DNA of 40,144 nt from an uncultured Lachnospiraceae bacterium (GTDB taxonomy: Bacteria > Bacillota > Clostridia > Lachnospirales > Lachnospiraceae): the NCBI GenBank assembly GCA_947631665.1, contig CANRMF010000018.1:1-40144 (forward strand), read 5' to 3'. The position numbers and the translations under genes were made by a program. The notes under the pieces were generated by a model. It was not told the origin of the DNA. It made no database searches and saw nothing but the letters and a program-made list of their open reading frames with translations. Numbering within the stretch: position 1 is the stretch's first letter; each line of letters opens with the position of its first letter. Shown piece by piece: positions 7,161 to 15,641 of this stretch.

Positions 7161-8165
7161 TTAAAACTCCTCAAAATCCCCGTCCGGTTCTTCCTCCTGC
7201 ATTTCCTCCTTTTCCGCCAGATGTCTGATAAACATCGCTTCCGCATTTTTCTCGTCCGCCTCCATAATCCCATTATGGTTTACGTCAAACTCGCTGTCAT
7301 ACGGGCCGAAATTTTTTTCTTTCTCAATAAACAGCACGCCCAGTGTTCCCGGGCCGCAATGGCTTGAAATCACACCGCCTGCCCGCGTGATAAATATTTC
7401 CTTAAAATGCTGAAGTCCTTTCAGATATTCCTCCACACCATGCACCGTCTCCTCATTACAGCCCGAATGGGTAATAAATACGCGCTCCTGTCTGGCGTTT
7501 AACAGCGCCGGCTGCATATCTTTTACATACTGCATAATCACTTTATCAATCGAGCCGCGATATTTTTTCCCCGCGTCCATTTTTCCATCTTCTACATAAA
7601 TGCGTGGTTTAATTTTGAAAACGCCGCCCACTAAAGCGGAGGTAGCTGAACACCTTCCTCCCCGATGTAAAAATTTCAGGGTATCCACCACGAAGCTTGC
7701 CCTGACATTCGGCCGCAGCGCTTCCATTACGCTGACGATTTCCTTTGCAGACTTTCCGTCAAGCGCCATTTGCGCCGCTTCCACCACAAGCAGTCCGACG
7801 CCCGTAGAAAGATTCATGGAATCCACGACATAAATATGTTCTGCATATCCCATGTCCTCCGCCACCATCGAAATGACATTCATGGTCGTAGACATTTCAG
7901 AGGAAATCGTAAACACAATGATGTCGTCGCCATTGTCCACATAAGGTTTTAAAATCCGTTCAACATCTTCCACCGACGGCGCTGCCGTCTTCGGCGTCAG
8001 ATTGGTTTCCCCTGACCACCGGTAAATATCCTCCGGCGTAATGTCAATCCCATCTTTATATTCTTTTTCGTCCATGCGGATACACAGCGGAATAATATCT
8101 ACCTGATACCGTTTGCGCAATTCTTCTGATAAATCGCATGTACTGTCTGAAATAATTTTTACCAT
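7161..8165 (-). CDS. DegV-family fatty-acid-binding protein with EF-hand-like C-terminal tail
   Basis: DegV proteins bind a fatty acid between two domains and, as FakB, present it to the kinase FakA for phospholipid synthesis. Family features are ISDSTCDL (5-12), TAAPSVED (60-67), FTISSEMSTT (85-94), FLHRGGRCS and the C-terminal SSHCGPGTLG. The ATG at 8165 has GGAG 6 bases upstream; a TTG two codons earlier is less likely. At 334 residues it exceeds the usual 280 or so by a tail of about 50 residues. The tail carries a loop D-V-N-H-N-G-I-M-E-A-D-E (294-305) with acidic/Asn ligands at EF-hand positions 1, 3, 5 and 12 and Gly at 6, then a Glu-rich end. It begins 47 bases after metA and is probably co-transcribed with it. 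Confidence 0.9.
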   Translation of the reverse strand: MVKIISDSTCDLSEELRKRYQVDIIPLCIRMDEKEYKDGIDITPEDIYRWSGETNLTPKTAAPSVEDVERILKPYVDNGDDIIVFTISSEMSTTMNVISMVAEDMGYAEHIYVVDSMNLSTGVGLLVVEAAQMALDGKSAKEIVSVMEALRPNVRASFVVDTLKFLHRGGRCSATSALVGGVFKIKPRIYVEDGKMDAGKKYRGSIDKVIMQYVKDMQPALLNARQERVFITHSGCNEETVHGVEEYLKGLQHFKEIFITRAGGVISSHCGPGTLGVLFIEKEKNFGPYDSEFDVNHNGIMEADEKNAEAMFIRHLAEKEEMQEEEPDGDFEEF

Positions 8166-8212
8166 AACCAACTCCGTTCCGGACTTTCTAATTTCTCTTG
8201 AAATTCCGTATT

Positions 8213-9139
8213 TTATTTTTCAAATTCAACGTTATTTACATCATAAGGCGTCGTCTGATATACATAATAATTGATCCAATTCGTCCACAAAAGCTGTCCG
8301 GCAGAACGCCAGTTGACAACCGGCTCTTTTTTCGGATCATTATCCGGAAAATAGTTGACCGGAGGCTCAGGGTTCATGCCTTTTTCCAAATCCCTCTCGT
8401 ATTCGAGTTTCAGGGTGTCCGCATCATATTCGGAATGGCAGAGTACATAAAACTGCCTGCTGTCCTCTGATTTTACGATAGCAACCCCCGCCTCATCAGA
8501 CTCCGCCATCAACTCCAGCTTCGGCTCGGCAAGAATCTGTTCTCTGGTAATTTCCGTAGCGCGGGAATGTGGCGCATAAAACACATCGTCAAACCCACGA
8601 AACAGCGGTGATTTTCTGTTTAATATTTTATGGCTGTAAATGCCCGACAGTTTTGGAACCCTGTCGCGCTTCCGAATCCCGTAGTGATAGTAAAGACCTG
8701 CAAACGCTCCCCAGCATAAGTAAAAAGTACAGTGTACATGCTTTTTAGACCACTCCATAATCTCACATACTTCGTCCCAGTATTCCACGTCTTCGTAATC
8801 GACAAAATCAAGCGGAGCGCCTGTAATAATCAGCCCGTCATAATAATTCCCGTTGATTTCATAAAAAGTTTTATAATATTCGTCAAGGTAACTCTTGTCG
8901 GCATGTGTCGCCTGATAAGTCGCCGTCTGGAGAAATTCTATTTCAAGCTGCAGCGGCGTATTGGACAATTTTCTGAGAATCTGCGTCTCCGTCACAACTT
9001 TTGTCGGCATCAGATTTAACACCAGAATTTTTAACGGTCGGATATCCTGCGTGATTGCCCGATGCTCCGTCATCACGAAAATATTTTCCTGTTCTAAAAG
9101 TTGTCTTGCCTGAATATTCTGTCTGATTTTAATTGGCAT
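8213..9139 (-). CDS. metA: Homoserine O-acyltransferase (MetA), probably acetyl-CoA specific
   Basis: MetA acylates homoserine, the first committed step of methionine synthesis. The 308 residues align without gaps to the E. coli numbering at the active site: nucleophile Cys142 (LCWGAF), His235 and Glu237 (CHSEYD), with FYAPHSR around 187-193. Residue 111, which in the family switches substrate (Gly for succinyl-CoA, Glu for acetyl-CoA), is Asp here (TGAPLDF). An acidic residue favours acetyl-CoA by analogy, which is an inference. GAGG lies 7 bases before the ATG. No SAM or T-box riboswitch fits in the short intergenic region to the divergent transporter gene. degV follows closely. Confidence 0.95.
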   Translation of the reverse strand: MPIKIRQNIQARQLLEQENIFVMTEHRAITQDIRPLKILVLNLMPTKVVTETQILRKLSNTPLQLEIEFLQTATYQATHADKSYLDEYYKTFYEINGNYYDGLIITGAPLDFVDYEDVEYWDEVCEIMEWSKKHVHCTFYLCWGAFAGLYYHYGIRKRDRVPKLSGIYSHKILNRKSPLFRGFDDVFYAPHSRATEITREQILAEPKLELMAESDEAGVAIVKSEDSRQFYVLCHSEYDADTLKLEYERDLEKGMNPEPPVNYFPDNDPKKEPVVNWRSAGQLLWTNWINYYVYQTTPYDVNNVEFEK

Positions 9140-9223
9140 ATTTTTACCTCGCTTTCCTTGTTATTTTAACACACTTTAGTTAATTGTGGAACCCATGAAA
9201 GCTTGGAATCCTGACGTTTCTGT

Positions 9224-9252
9224 TTGACTGCCTTTTCAAACCGCGTTATACT
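9224..9252 (+). promoter_or_regulatory. Promoter of the EamA transporter gene
   Basis: TTGACT (9224-9229), 17-bp spacer, TATACT (9247-9252), about 30 bases before the start codon and upstream of its AAGGA ribosome site. Confidence 0.8.
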
Positions 9253-9282
9253 CATTAGGAATTTTACATAAGGATTACAGAT

Positions 9283-10221
9283 ATGAAAACGAAACAACTT
9301 CAAAAATCAATGCTATTACTGCTGACGGCCCTGATCTGGGGCGTTGCCTTTGTCGCGCAGAGCAAAGGCGGCGACGCTGTCGGCCCTTATACGTTTAACA
9401 GTGTCCGTTCTTTTATCGGAGCGTTTGTTCTAATTCCGGTAATTCTTTTTATGAAGAAAAAAGGATACGCAGACAAACTGCCGAAAACAAAAAAAGATTG
9501 GAGGCTGCTCCTTACAGGCGGGCTTTGCTGCGGCGTTGCCCTCTGTGTCGCTTCCAATATCCAGCAGCTCGGTCTTTATCTCGGCGCCGGCCCGGGAAAA
9601 GCCGGTTTTCTCACTGCGTGTTATATTCTGATTGTCCCGATTTTAGGAATTTTTGCAAAGAAAAAATGCAGATGGAATATCTGGGTTGGCGTGTTTACTG
9701 CGCTTGCCGGTCTCTATCTTTTATGCTGTCCAAAAGGCGCGCTGCGGCTGAATTTTGCAGACGTCCTTCTGCTGCTGTGTGCTTTTACGTTTTCTTTTCA
9801 TATTTTGATTATCGACTATTTTTCTCCGAGAGTGGACGGCGTCAGCATGTCGTGTATTCAATTTCTCGTATGCGGCGCGCTCTCTGCAATTCCTGCGGTA
9901 TTTTCAGACATTCCCCACATGGGCCTGCGGCAATGGCTTGTAAGTTTTACGTCATGGAACGCATGGATTCCGATTTTATATGCGGGAATTTTCTCATGCG
10001 GCGTCGCTTATACCTTACAGATTATCGGTCAGAACGGCTTAAACCCTACCATCGCCTCGCTCATGATGAGTTTTGAATCAGTCTTTTCCGTTCTTGCCGG
10101 CTGGATTATTTTAGGAGACCAACTGAACTTCCGCGAAATTTCCGGCTGCGTCCTGATGTTTGGAGCCATCGTTCTGGCGCAGCTTCCGATTGGCAATAAG
10201 AAAAAAACAGCGATTACCTGA
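9283..10221 (+). CDS. EamA/DMT-family membrane transporter
   Basis: The 312-residue integral membrane protein has about ten hydrophobic segments in two EamA repeats of five helices. It shows the typical first helix ALIWGVAFVAQS and a second-repeat end with TIASLMMSFESVFSVLAGWIILGD, the characteristic DMT signature. Family members export amino acids or other small metabolites; the substrate cannot be told from sequence. AAGGA lies about 11 bases before the ATG. It is a single plus-strand gene, divergent from metA and convergent with the ABC transporter, with its own promoter and a shared bidirectional terminator. Divergence from metA is suggestive but not evidence for methionine-related transport. 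Confidence 0.9.
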   Translation: MKTKQLQKSMLLLLTALIWGVAFVAQSKGGDAVGPYTFNSVRSFIGAFVLIPVILFMKKKGYADKLPKTKKDWRLLLTGGLCCGVALCVASNIQQLGLYLGAGPGKAGFLTACYILIVPILGIFAKKKCRWNIWVGVFTALAGLYLLCCPKGALRLNFADVLLLLCAFTFSFHILIIDYFSPRVDGVSMSCIQFLVCGALSAIPAVFSDIPHMGLRQWLVSFTSWNAWIPILYAGIFSCGVAYTLQIIGQNGLNPTIASLMMSFESVFSVLAGWIILGDQLNFREISGCVLMFGAIVLAQLPIGNKKKTAIT

Positions 10222-10245
10222 ATTGATAACCATTCAGCCATGCAC

Positions 10246-10306
10246 ATAAAAACGCAGATATTTGGAAAAACTGCCTGCAACAGTTCCAACATATCTGCGT
10301 TTTTAT
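10246..10306. terminator. Long bidirectional terminator between EamA and glnQ
   Basis: AAAAACGCAGATAT (10248-10261) pairs with ATATCTGCGTTTTT (10291-10304). The stem extends inward through TTGGAA/TTCCAA and ACTG/CAGT with small bulges. A/T runs flank both sides of the convergent gene pair. Confidence 0.9.
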
Positions 10307-10329
10307 ATATTTGGGAAACCTAATGAAAC

Positions 10330-11079
10330 CTACGCATTCAACACCGCTTTTAGGAAGTTCTGCGTTCTCGGATTCTGCGGGTGGTCAAAAATCTGTTCCG
10401 GAGTTCCCTCCTCGATAATTTTTCCTTCGTCCATAAAAATGACTCTTGTCGCCACTTCTCTGGCAAATCCCATTTCATGCGTTACGACAGCCATCGTCAT
10501 GCCGTCCCTTGCCAGTCCTTTCATAACATTTAATACCTCTCCAACCATTTCCGGATCTAAAGCGGAAGTCGGCTCGTCAAAAAGCATAATGTCCGGATTC
10601 ATGCAGAGCGCCCTTGCAATCGCAACCCTCTGCTTCTGTCCGCCGGAAAGCTGCGACGGATACGCCATTGCCCTGTCAGAAAGATTGACGGTTTCGAGCA
10701 GTTCTCTCGCTCTTTGCTCCGCTTCTTCTTTTGTTTTTTTCAAAAGTTTTACCGGCGCGATTGTCATGTTTTTTAACACCGTCATATGCGGAAACAGATT
10801 AAAATGCTGGAAAACCATGCCCATTTTTTGTCTGTGCTTATTGATATCTGTCTTTTTATCTGTAATGTCAACGCCTTCCACAATAATTTTGCCCTCTGTC
10901 GGAATTTCAAGAAGATTGAGCGAGCGGAGCAGGGTGGACTTGCCGCTTCCGGAAGGTCCGATAATTACAACGACTTCTCCTGCCTGAATTTCCAAATCAA
11001 TGCCGTCCAAAGCCTTGATTGCTCCATCTTTATAATATTTTTTCACATGGTCTACTACAATCAGATTACCGTTCGTCAT
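10330..11079 (-). CDS. glnQ: Polar amino acid ABC transporter, ATP-binding protein
   Basis: The 249-residue ATPase energises amino acid import at the inner face of the membrane. All motifs are intact: Walker [10 protein letters not shown] (41-49), Q-loop Gln91, signature LSGGQ (144-148), Walker B IMLFDE (164-169), D-loop SALD and switch His201. The sequence belongs to the HisP/GlnQ group of polar amino acid transporters. The symbol is by family; the substrate could be glutamine, cystine, arginine or another polar amino acid. A strong AGGAGG precedes the ATG, and the gene overlaps the end of the permease gene by 14 bases, which suggests translational coupling. Confidence 0.93.
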   Translation of the reverse strand: MTNGNLIVVDHVKKYYKDGAIKALDGIDLEIQAGEVVVIIGPSGSGKSTLLRSLNLLEIPTEGKIIVEGVDITDKKTDINKHRQKMGMVFQHFNLFPHMTVLKNMTIAPVKLLKKTKEEAEQRARELLETVNLSDRAMAYPSQLSGGQKQRVAIARALCMNPDIMLFDEPTSALDPEMVGEVLNVMKGLARDGMTMAVVTHEMGFAREVATRVIFMDEGKIIEEGTPEQIFDHPQNPRTQNFLKAVLNA

Positions 11080-11818
11080 TTCGGAGCCTCCTTTCCAGTT
11101 TTCCTATCAGCCATGTAAAGAACACGACAAGAATTAAATAGATGACCGCCACCGTAATCAACGGCATAAACGGTGAATAGGTTGCCGCCCTGATTTTGTC
11201 TCCGGCCTTCGTCAAATCCATCAGGGCAATGTAGCCGCTGACGGCAGTTTCCTTCAAAAGCACAATAAATTCGTTTGCCAATGCAGGCAGCACATTCTTT
11301 AACGCCTGCGGAACAATAATATAGAGCATCGTATGTAAATAGTTAAACCCGAGACTCCGTCCTGCCTCAAACTGTCCCTGATCAATCGACATAATACCGC
11401 TTCGGATAATTTCTGCCACATAAGCGCCTGAATTAACGCCAAATGCCAGCGCCGCAATCAAAATCTTGTTATTTGATGTGACAAAGATAATGTAGTACAT
11501 AATCATAATCTGTACGACTACCGGAGTGCCACGAATAACAGTCAGATAGATTTTACAGATTGTATTAAGCAACAGCAGAATCAATTTCCCAATTCCGGTT
11601 CTCATTTCGCTGTATGTCTTGTCATAGGTTGACCGGACTGCCGCAATGACAGCGCCCAAAAGAACGCCGATGAGCAGCGCAAAAAAAGTGACAATCAGCG
11701 TGTTTTTCAACCCCTCTAAATACAGCAGCCAGTTGTCGTTATCAATAAATGTCAGTTGAAACTGTTCCCTAAGCGACAACGCCATATTCGCATGAAAACA
11801 ATGAACTAATCCAAGCAT
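11066..11818 (-). CDS. Polar amino acid ABC transporter, permease
   Basis: The 250-residue inner-membrane protein belongs to the HisM/GlnP permease family. It has about five transmembrane helices, and the first long one starts near [17 protein letters not shown]. The EAA loop that contacts the ATPase is recognisable at [14 protein letters not shown] through [17 protein letters not shown]. Only one permease gene is present, so the channel is probably a homodimer. GGAGG lies close before the ATG at 11818. It follows the binding-protein gene after an attenuator-like hairpin and overlaps the ATPase gene. Confidence 0.92.
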   Translation of the reverse strand: MLGLVHCFHANMALSLREQFQLTFIDNDNWLLYLEGLKNTLIVTFFALLIGVLLGAVIAAVRSTYDKTYSEMRTGIGKLILLLLNTICKIYLTVIRGTPVVVQIMIMYYIIFVTSNNKILIAALAFGVNSGAYVAEIIRSGIMSIDQGQFEAGRSLGFNYLHTMLYIIVPQALKNVLPALANEFIVLLKETAVSGYIALMDLTKAGDKIRAATYSPFMPLITVAVIYLILVVFFTWLIGKLERRLRNDER

Positions 11819-11913
11819 GTCTTCCTCCTGTTTTTATTATGTTCTTTTATAAAGGCAATTGTTTGTACATTGGAACTTTGTAGAAATCAACAGGCGTCCG
11901 CCCTCTATAAAAA

Positions 11914-11944
11914 TGAAAGAGTTTCCAAAAAGGAAACTCTTTAC
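11914..11944 (-). terminator. Attenuator between the binding-protein and permease genes
   Basis: Perfect 11-bp stem AAAGAGTTTCC (11916-11926) / GGAAACTCTTT (11932-11942) with a 5-base loop, followed on the minus strand by CATTTTTATAG. It lies inside the ABC operon just after the binding-protein stop, so partial termination would give more binding protein than permease. Confidence 0.8.
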
Positions 11945-11947
11945 AAA

Positions 11948-12727
11948 TTATTCTGCCTTGATATATTTATCTACAATTTTCTGTAATGTGCCGTCCTCTT
12001 TTAATTCCTTGAGCACAGTATTGATTTTGTCTTTTAACTCGGCATTGTCCTTAGAAACGGCAATTGCATATTCTTCTGTGACATATTCCGTATCCAGAAT
12101 TTTCAATCCCTCATTTGCCTCAACAAATTTCTTTGCCGGCTCATTATCAATGACAACGCAGTCAATCTTTCCGGAAACAAGCGCCTGCACTGCGTCAGCG
12201 CCCTTGTTGTATTCTTCTACCGTACCGGACTTATTTTTCTTAAAATCATCTGTGACAAAGATATCTCCGGTCGTGCCAAGCTGTACCCCTGCTTTAATGC
12301 CTGCACCTTTCACAGACAAATCATCGACACTCTTAATCTTAGAGTCTTCCTTTACAATAATTACCTGAACTGCCTGCGCATAACTGTCTGTAAAATCTAC
12401 GCTCTTTAAGCGGTCTTCGGTAACCGTCATGCCGGCAACGCCAATATCCTGTTTTCCGGATACAACTGCAGGAACAATACTGTCAAACTCCATGTCTTCA
12501 ACCACAAGTTCCATATCAAGTTTGTCAGCCACAGCCTGCGCCATTTCCACATCAATTCCTACGATATCCTGTCCCTCACGATACTCATACGGTGGAAATT
12601 CAGCATTCGTAGCCATCTTTAACTGTGCCTTTTTTCCGGACTCCTCACTCTTTTCATTACTGCCGCAAGCAGTAAACATCGCCATGGTCAGAGCCATCAC
12701 GAGAAGCAACGATAAAATTTTCTTCAT
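11948..12727 (-). CDS. Polar amino acid ABC transporter, substrate-binding lipoprotein
   Basis: This 259-residue family 3 (SBP_bac_3) binding protein has a lipoprotein signal with predicted lipidated Cys21 (FTACGS). Family motifs include ATNAEFPPYEY, GIDVEMAQAVADKL, DIGVAGMTVTEDR and YNKGADAVQALVSGKIDCVVID. It captures an amino acid outside the membrane and delivers it to the permease encoded next. The exact ligand is not decidable by eye. GGAGG precedes the ATG, and a good promoter lies upstream. Confidence 0.93.
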   Translation of the reverse strand: MKKILSLLLVMALTMAMFTACGSNEKSEESGKKAQLKMATNAEFPPYEYREGQDIVGIDVEMAQAVADKLDMELVVEDMEFDSIVPAVVSGKQDIGVAGMTVTEDRLKSVDFTDSYAQAVQVIIVKEDSKIKSVDDLSVKGAGIKAGVQLGTTGDIFVTDDFKKNKSGTVEEYNKGADAVQALVSGKIDCVVIDNEPAKKFVEANEGLKILDTEYVTEEYAIAVSKDNAELKDKINTVLKELKEDGTLQKIVDKYIKAE

Positions 12728-12772
12728 AATTTTCTTCCTCCTATAAATTTTCGTTCAAAATAATACTCCATT

Positions 12773-12801
12773 ATTATACAGAATTTCCTATTTCATTGCA
12801 A
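12773..12801 (-). promoter_or_regulatory. Promoter of the amino acid ABC transporter operon
   Basis: Minus strand -35 TTGCAA (12796-12801), 17-bp spacer, -10 TATAAT (12773-12778), about 45 bases before the binding-protein start. Confidence 0.75.
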
Positions 12802-12841
12802 GCAAAAGGGGAAGATTGAATTTAAAACATATCCCTATCAA

Positions 12842-13771
12842 TTATGGTAGTTTACCCTGTTCTATCTGCTTTAGTTCTTCTTCCGTTAGCCCTGTGACAG
12901 TCAAAATCATCTGCCGGTCTGCGCAGTTTTCTAAAAGTTTTTTTGCCATAGTGATTTTTTCAAGGTACCTTCCTCGCTCCTCTCCGATCTGTATTCCTTC
13001 TTCTTTTCCGATTTGTATTCCTTCTTCTCTTTCATGTGCTTTGACCGTTTCCAGATATTTCTCCTCATCAAACTCCTCCAGAATCATTCCACACACCTCC
13101 GCTTTATGGACTGTCAGAAACTTTTCCAAGATACCTTCTTTGATGCATTCATTTACTGCCAGATTGACGGCTTCCTCCATAGTTCCCACAGTCTTTCTTT
13201 TTTCTCTTATCGTATCTATCAGTATAGCATATTCCTCCAAGATTTTACACCTCGCAAACAGCTTTTTGTTTTTTCCGTAATTGATATTTAACAGATGCGC
13301 CGTCCACTCACATTCTCCCGGCGCCTTATTCTGCATAAAGCAGTCCGAAAGTTTTAAGAGGACTTCATCTGCAGTTTCCGGCTTTCCGTTGTAGAAGATA
13401 TAGTATCTCGGCTCCGGAATCTTCATCAGTGTACTCCCGTAGATGTTCAGATCGAACTGTGCGATGTATTTCTCCATCAGTTTTGCAAAGTATATCAGTC
13501 CCCGCAGGGGCATGTTCGGGTTGTAACTGCTCATGTGCTCATACAGGTTCATTTCGCTGTACAGCAGGAACGAGACATCGTTTTTGTAGCCCATGTAGAT
13601 GACGTCCTCAATGGTGTTGATATGTAAATCACCTGTGTCTGTGTAGTCGGTGCCGTTTAAGGCATTGTAGAGGGCAAGGAGGTTTTCCTTATACTCCCCG
13701 CTGCCGAACAGTTTAATAAATACCTTATCCTTATGCTTTCTGTTAATCCTGTTGTTTTCTGGTTCTCCCAT
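12842..13771 (-). CDS. Rpn/PDDEXK-family putative nuclease (transposase-like)
   Basis: The 309-residue protein resembles the Rpn (YhgA-like) recombination-promoting nuclease family: N-terminal KHKDKVFIKLFGS, then a PD-(D/E)xK-like core NDVSFLLYSEMNLYEHMSSYNPNMP, in which Asp and Glu would be catalytic, and RYYIFYNG. The C-terminal part is helical and highly charged. It includes a direct repeat of EEGIQIG (24 bp at DNA level, around 12985-13030) and ends with a helical segment including LTEEELKQIEQG. Such genes occur in many copies in Lachnospiraceae genomes; their role in DNA transfer or phage defence is uncertain. GGAGG lies 7 bases before the ATG. The upstream 400 bp form an unusually long leader. 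Confidence 0.8.
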   Translation of the reverse strand: MGEPENNRINRKHKDKVFIKLFGSGEYKENLLALYNALNGTDYTDTGDLHINTIEDVIYMGYKNDVSFLLYSEMNLYEHMSSYNPNMPLRGLIYFAKLMEKYIAQFDLNIYGSTLMKIPEPRYYIFYNGKPETADEVLLKLSDCFMQNKAPGECEWTAHLLNINYGKNKKLFARCKILEEYAILIDTIREKRKTVGTMEEAVNLAVNECIKEGILEKFLTVHKAEVCGMILEEFDEEKYLETVKAHEREEGIQIGKEEGIQIGEERGRYLEKITMAKKLLENCADRQMILTVTGLTEEELKQIEQGKLP

Positions 13772-14178
13772 ACTCTTTCCTCCATCTTCATGTTTATATT
13801 TTCATAACTGTAATCCGGACAGCATTGACACCCTGAAAGGCAGTTTCCGGAAAATCCGCCTGCCTCCATATCCCAGAGGGATAGCAAAAAGAGAAATCGC
13901 GAAAAACCAGATGATATCCGGCTATTCTTCCGGCTATCTTTCCTGCCGTCTGTCCGGTATCCGTAAACAGAAAAGAGGAGACAAAAGCGGGCATGGAATC
14001 TCTTTCCACGTCCCTTATCTTTTATCTCCTGTACTTCTGTTTATGTTATCTTTCGTGTTACATATCATTTGTTACATCATCATTCTAACACAACTATTTA
14101 GATATTGCAACAGTTTTCGACAAAAAAATTCAACATTTTCGGGCAAAGAAGTCAGTAAAAAAACTGCTGCCCAATTGA
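13772..14178. other. Intergenic stretch between bioY and the Rpn-family gene
   Basis: I find no intact gene in these 400 bases. On the minus strand there is a plausible promoter, TTGCAA (14106-14111), 17-bp spacer, TAGAAT (14083-14088). It would give the Rpn gene a leader of about 300 bases. The leader contains repeated TGTAACA and CCGGCTATC-type short motifs but no hairpin I would call a riboswitch. Confidence 0.45.
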
Positions 14179-14754
14179 TTACTTCTGCGCCCTGCCGACG
14201 CACTCCACTACAACCAACGCAACCAGCATTTTAATCAAATCCGGTATGATAAACGGCACTACACAGACTGACAATGCCTGCGCTACATTCATCTGCCATG
14301 GATTAAAAAGCACAAACCAGACGGTGCCAAAGAAAAAGCACACCGCATCTCCCAAAAACATTCCCGCAAACAATAAAGCCGCTCTGAGCCATTGATTAGA
14401 CATCTTTTGTGCAAGTTTACGAAACAATCCGATAATCACTGCCGTAAAAATAAATCCGAGCAGATAGCCTCCGCTGGCGCCGGTTTCCGTATAAGGTATA
14501 AAACGGGTAATTCCACCGGAAAAGCCGGAAAAAACAGGCAGTCCTATCAGACCGAGCAGCAGATAAATAAAAACTGCCGTCGTTCCCCTCCTGAGCCCTA
14601 ACAGCCCTGCAACGACAAAAATGCCAAATGTCTGCAGCGTAACAGATATTACGCCAATTGGAAAACTAATCCATGAACATACCGCAAGCAGCGCCGCCGC
14701 TATTGCGATTAGTACAAGATTTTGTGTTGAAAAAATTTGATTACGCTCTGTCAT
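14179..14754 (-). CDS. bioY: Biotin ECF transporter S component BioY
   Basis: The 191-residue membrane protein has about six helices and typical BioY motifs: SWISFPIGVISVTLQTFGIF, GLLGLRRG, LLLGLIGLPVFSGFSGG, then GYLLGFIF and the C-terminal PFIIPDLIKMLVALVV. It binds biotin and pairs with the shared ECF energising module, whose genes are not in the window. The ATG at 14754 follows GGAG with a 7-base gap; the in-frame extension to 14808 has no ribosome site. The promoter overlaps a BirA-like operator, and birA is encoded 5 kb away. No biotin synthesis gene is visible, so uptake may be a main biotin source. Confidence 0.92.
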   Translation of the reverse strand: MTERNQIFSTQNLVLIAIAAALLAVCSWISFPIGVISVTLQTFGIFVVAGLLGLRRGTTAVFIYLLLGLIGLPVFSGFSGGITRFIPYTETGASGGYLLGFIFTAVIIGLFRKLAQKMSNQWLRAALLFAGMFLGDAVCFFFGTVWFVLFNPWQMNVAQALSVCVVPFIIPDLIKMLVALVVVECVGRAQK

Positions 14755-14837
14755 AATGTTCTCCTTTTCCTGTATTTTATTGAGATATATTCCGGTACAG
14801 AGCGCCAAGATAAACGCTGTCTCTGTATCCGCAGAAT

Positions 14838-14890
14838 ATTTTATGACAGAATTGTTTAATTGTCAACCTATCATTTATATAGGCTAACAT
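14838..14890 (-). promoter_or_regulatory. bioY promoter overlapped by a BirA-type operator
   Basis: Minus strand -35 TTGACA (14861-14866), 17-bp spacer, -10 TAAAAT (14838-14843). An inverted repeat TTGTCAACC (14860-14868) and GGCTAACAT (14882-14890), 13 bases apart, resembles the Firmicutes biotin-repressor box (TTGTTAACC/GGTTAACAA type). One arm covers the -35 box, so biotinyl-AMP-loaded BirA would block transcription. Confidence 0.7.
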
Positions 14891-14909
14891 TTTCCATTGC
14901 GTCACGCCG

Positions 14910-15641
14910 TCACTTCCGCAGCGCGCCCAAAACCAGAAATCTGGCGTCCTTTCCTCCTTGATTGTCGCAGGTCGACAGCGTCAAAATCTGCGTTCCATAC
15001 TCCGGCATGGTTTCCGTTTCATACAGCATATGCTGTTTTACCTGATTGATAAAACGCTCATACTCCGCCTTATCCTGCGCCGCAACAAATTTCCAATAAG
15101 GAAATAACCTCTTATTCACGCGAAGTACGGCAAAAATTTCATATCGCTTTTTTGTGTCGGTAATTAAAAATATTTCCTTATGATTTCCATAAAAATTTTC
15201 CTCTCCATATTGAAGCAATGCGCCGAACATTTTCCCTCCGTTAATGTTATGCCCGTAAACAATCAGCTGATCCGAGCGTTGCAGGTCGCAGTACGCTGAC
15301 AGATACGGTGTTCCGTAAAAACTGTTTTCTTTATCTATGTTATGCGTAAGGTAATAATCAGGATTTTCTTTCGTCTGCATCACCGGATAACTGATTGTGG
15401 TATCAGGGATTTCCAGATACCCGACCATGTCCCGATTTCTCTGTTTCATTACGTCGGGAAGTTTATTTTTTGGAGACATATAAAGCACCTTTTTCATTTC
15501 CAAAAACTGTTGTTCCGTTTCCTTGTCCTCTTTCAAGGCTTTGATGGCCATGAACACCGCTGCCGCAAAGACTCCGGCAGACAACAGAATGACTGCGCAG
15601 GAAACAATTTTTTTACCTCTCATCTTTTTTCTTCTTTCCAT
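14910..15641 (-). CDS. srtB: Class B sortase
   Basis: The 243-residue membrane-anchored transpeptidase has one N-terminal helix (about 12-34) and a sortase B core. Catalytic residues are in place: His131 (YGHNINGGKMFG), Cys225 (TLSTC) and Arg234 (DARFLV). It cleaves a sorting motif and links the protein to peptidoglycan or a pilus subunit. It overlaps the 3' end of the thioester/Cna-B adhesin gene by up to 29 bases, which strongly suggests that adhesin (motif TPQTG) as substrate. The start is uncertain: ATG at 15641 or at 15623 (six codons later); neither has a strong ribosome site, consistent with translational coupling. Confidence 0.92.
   Translation of the reverse strand: MERRKKMRGKKIVSCAVILLSAGVFAAAVFMAIKALKEDKETEQQFLEMKKVLYMSPKNKLPDVMKQRNRDMVGYLEIPDTTISYPVMQTKENPDYYLTHNIDKENSFYGTPYLSAYCDLQRSDQLIVYGHNINGGKMFGALLQYGEENFYGNHKEIFLITDTKKRYEIFAVLRVNKRLFPYWKFVAAQDKAEYERFINQVKQHMLYETETMPEYGTQILTLSTCDNQGGKDARFLVLGALRK

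Noticed and set aside
9140-9223. SAM or T-box riboswitch upstream of metA
   Set aside because: The region shared with the divergent transporter is only about 140 bases, lacks the multi-helix core and has no terminator hairpin before the metA start.
12842-13771. Insertion sequence transposase
   Set aside because: The protein matches the Rpn nuclease type rather than a DDE transposase, and I see no terminal inverted repeats or target duplications around it.
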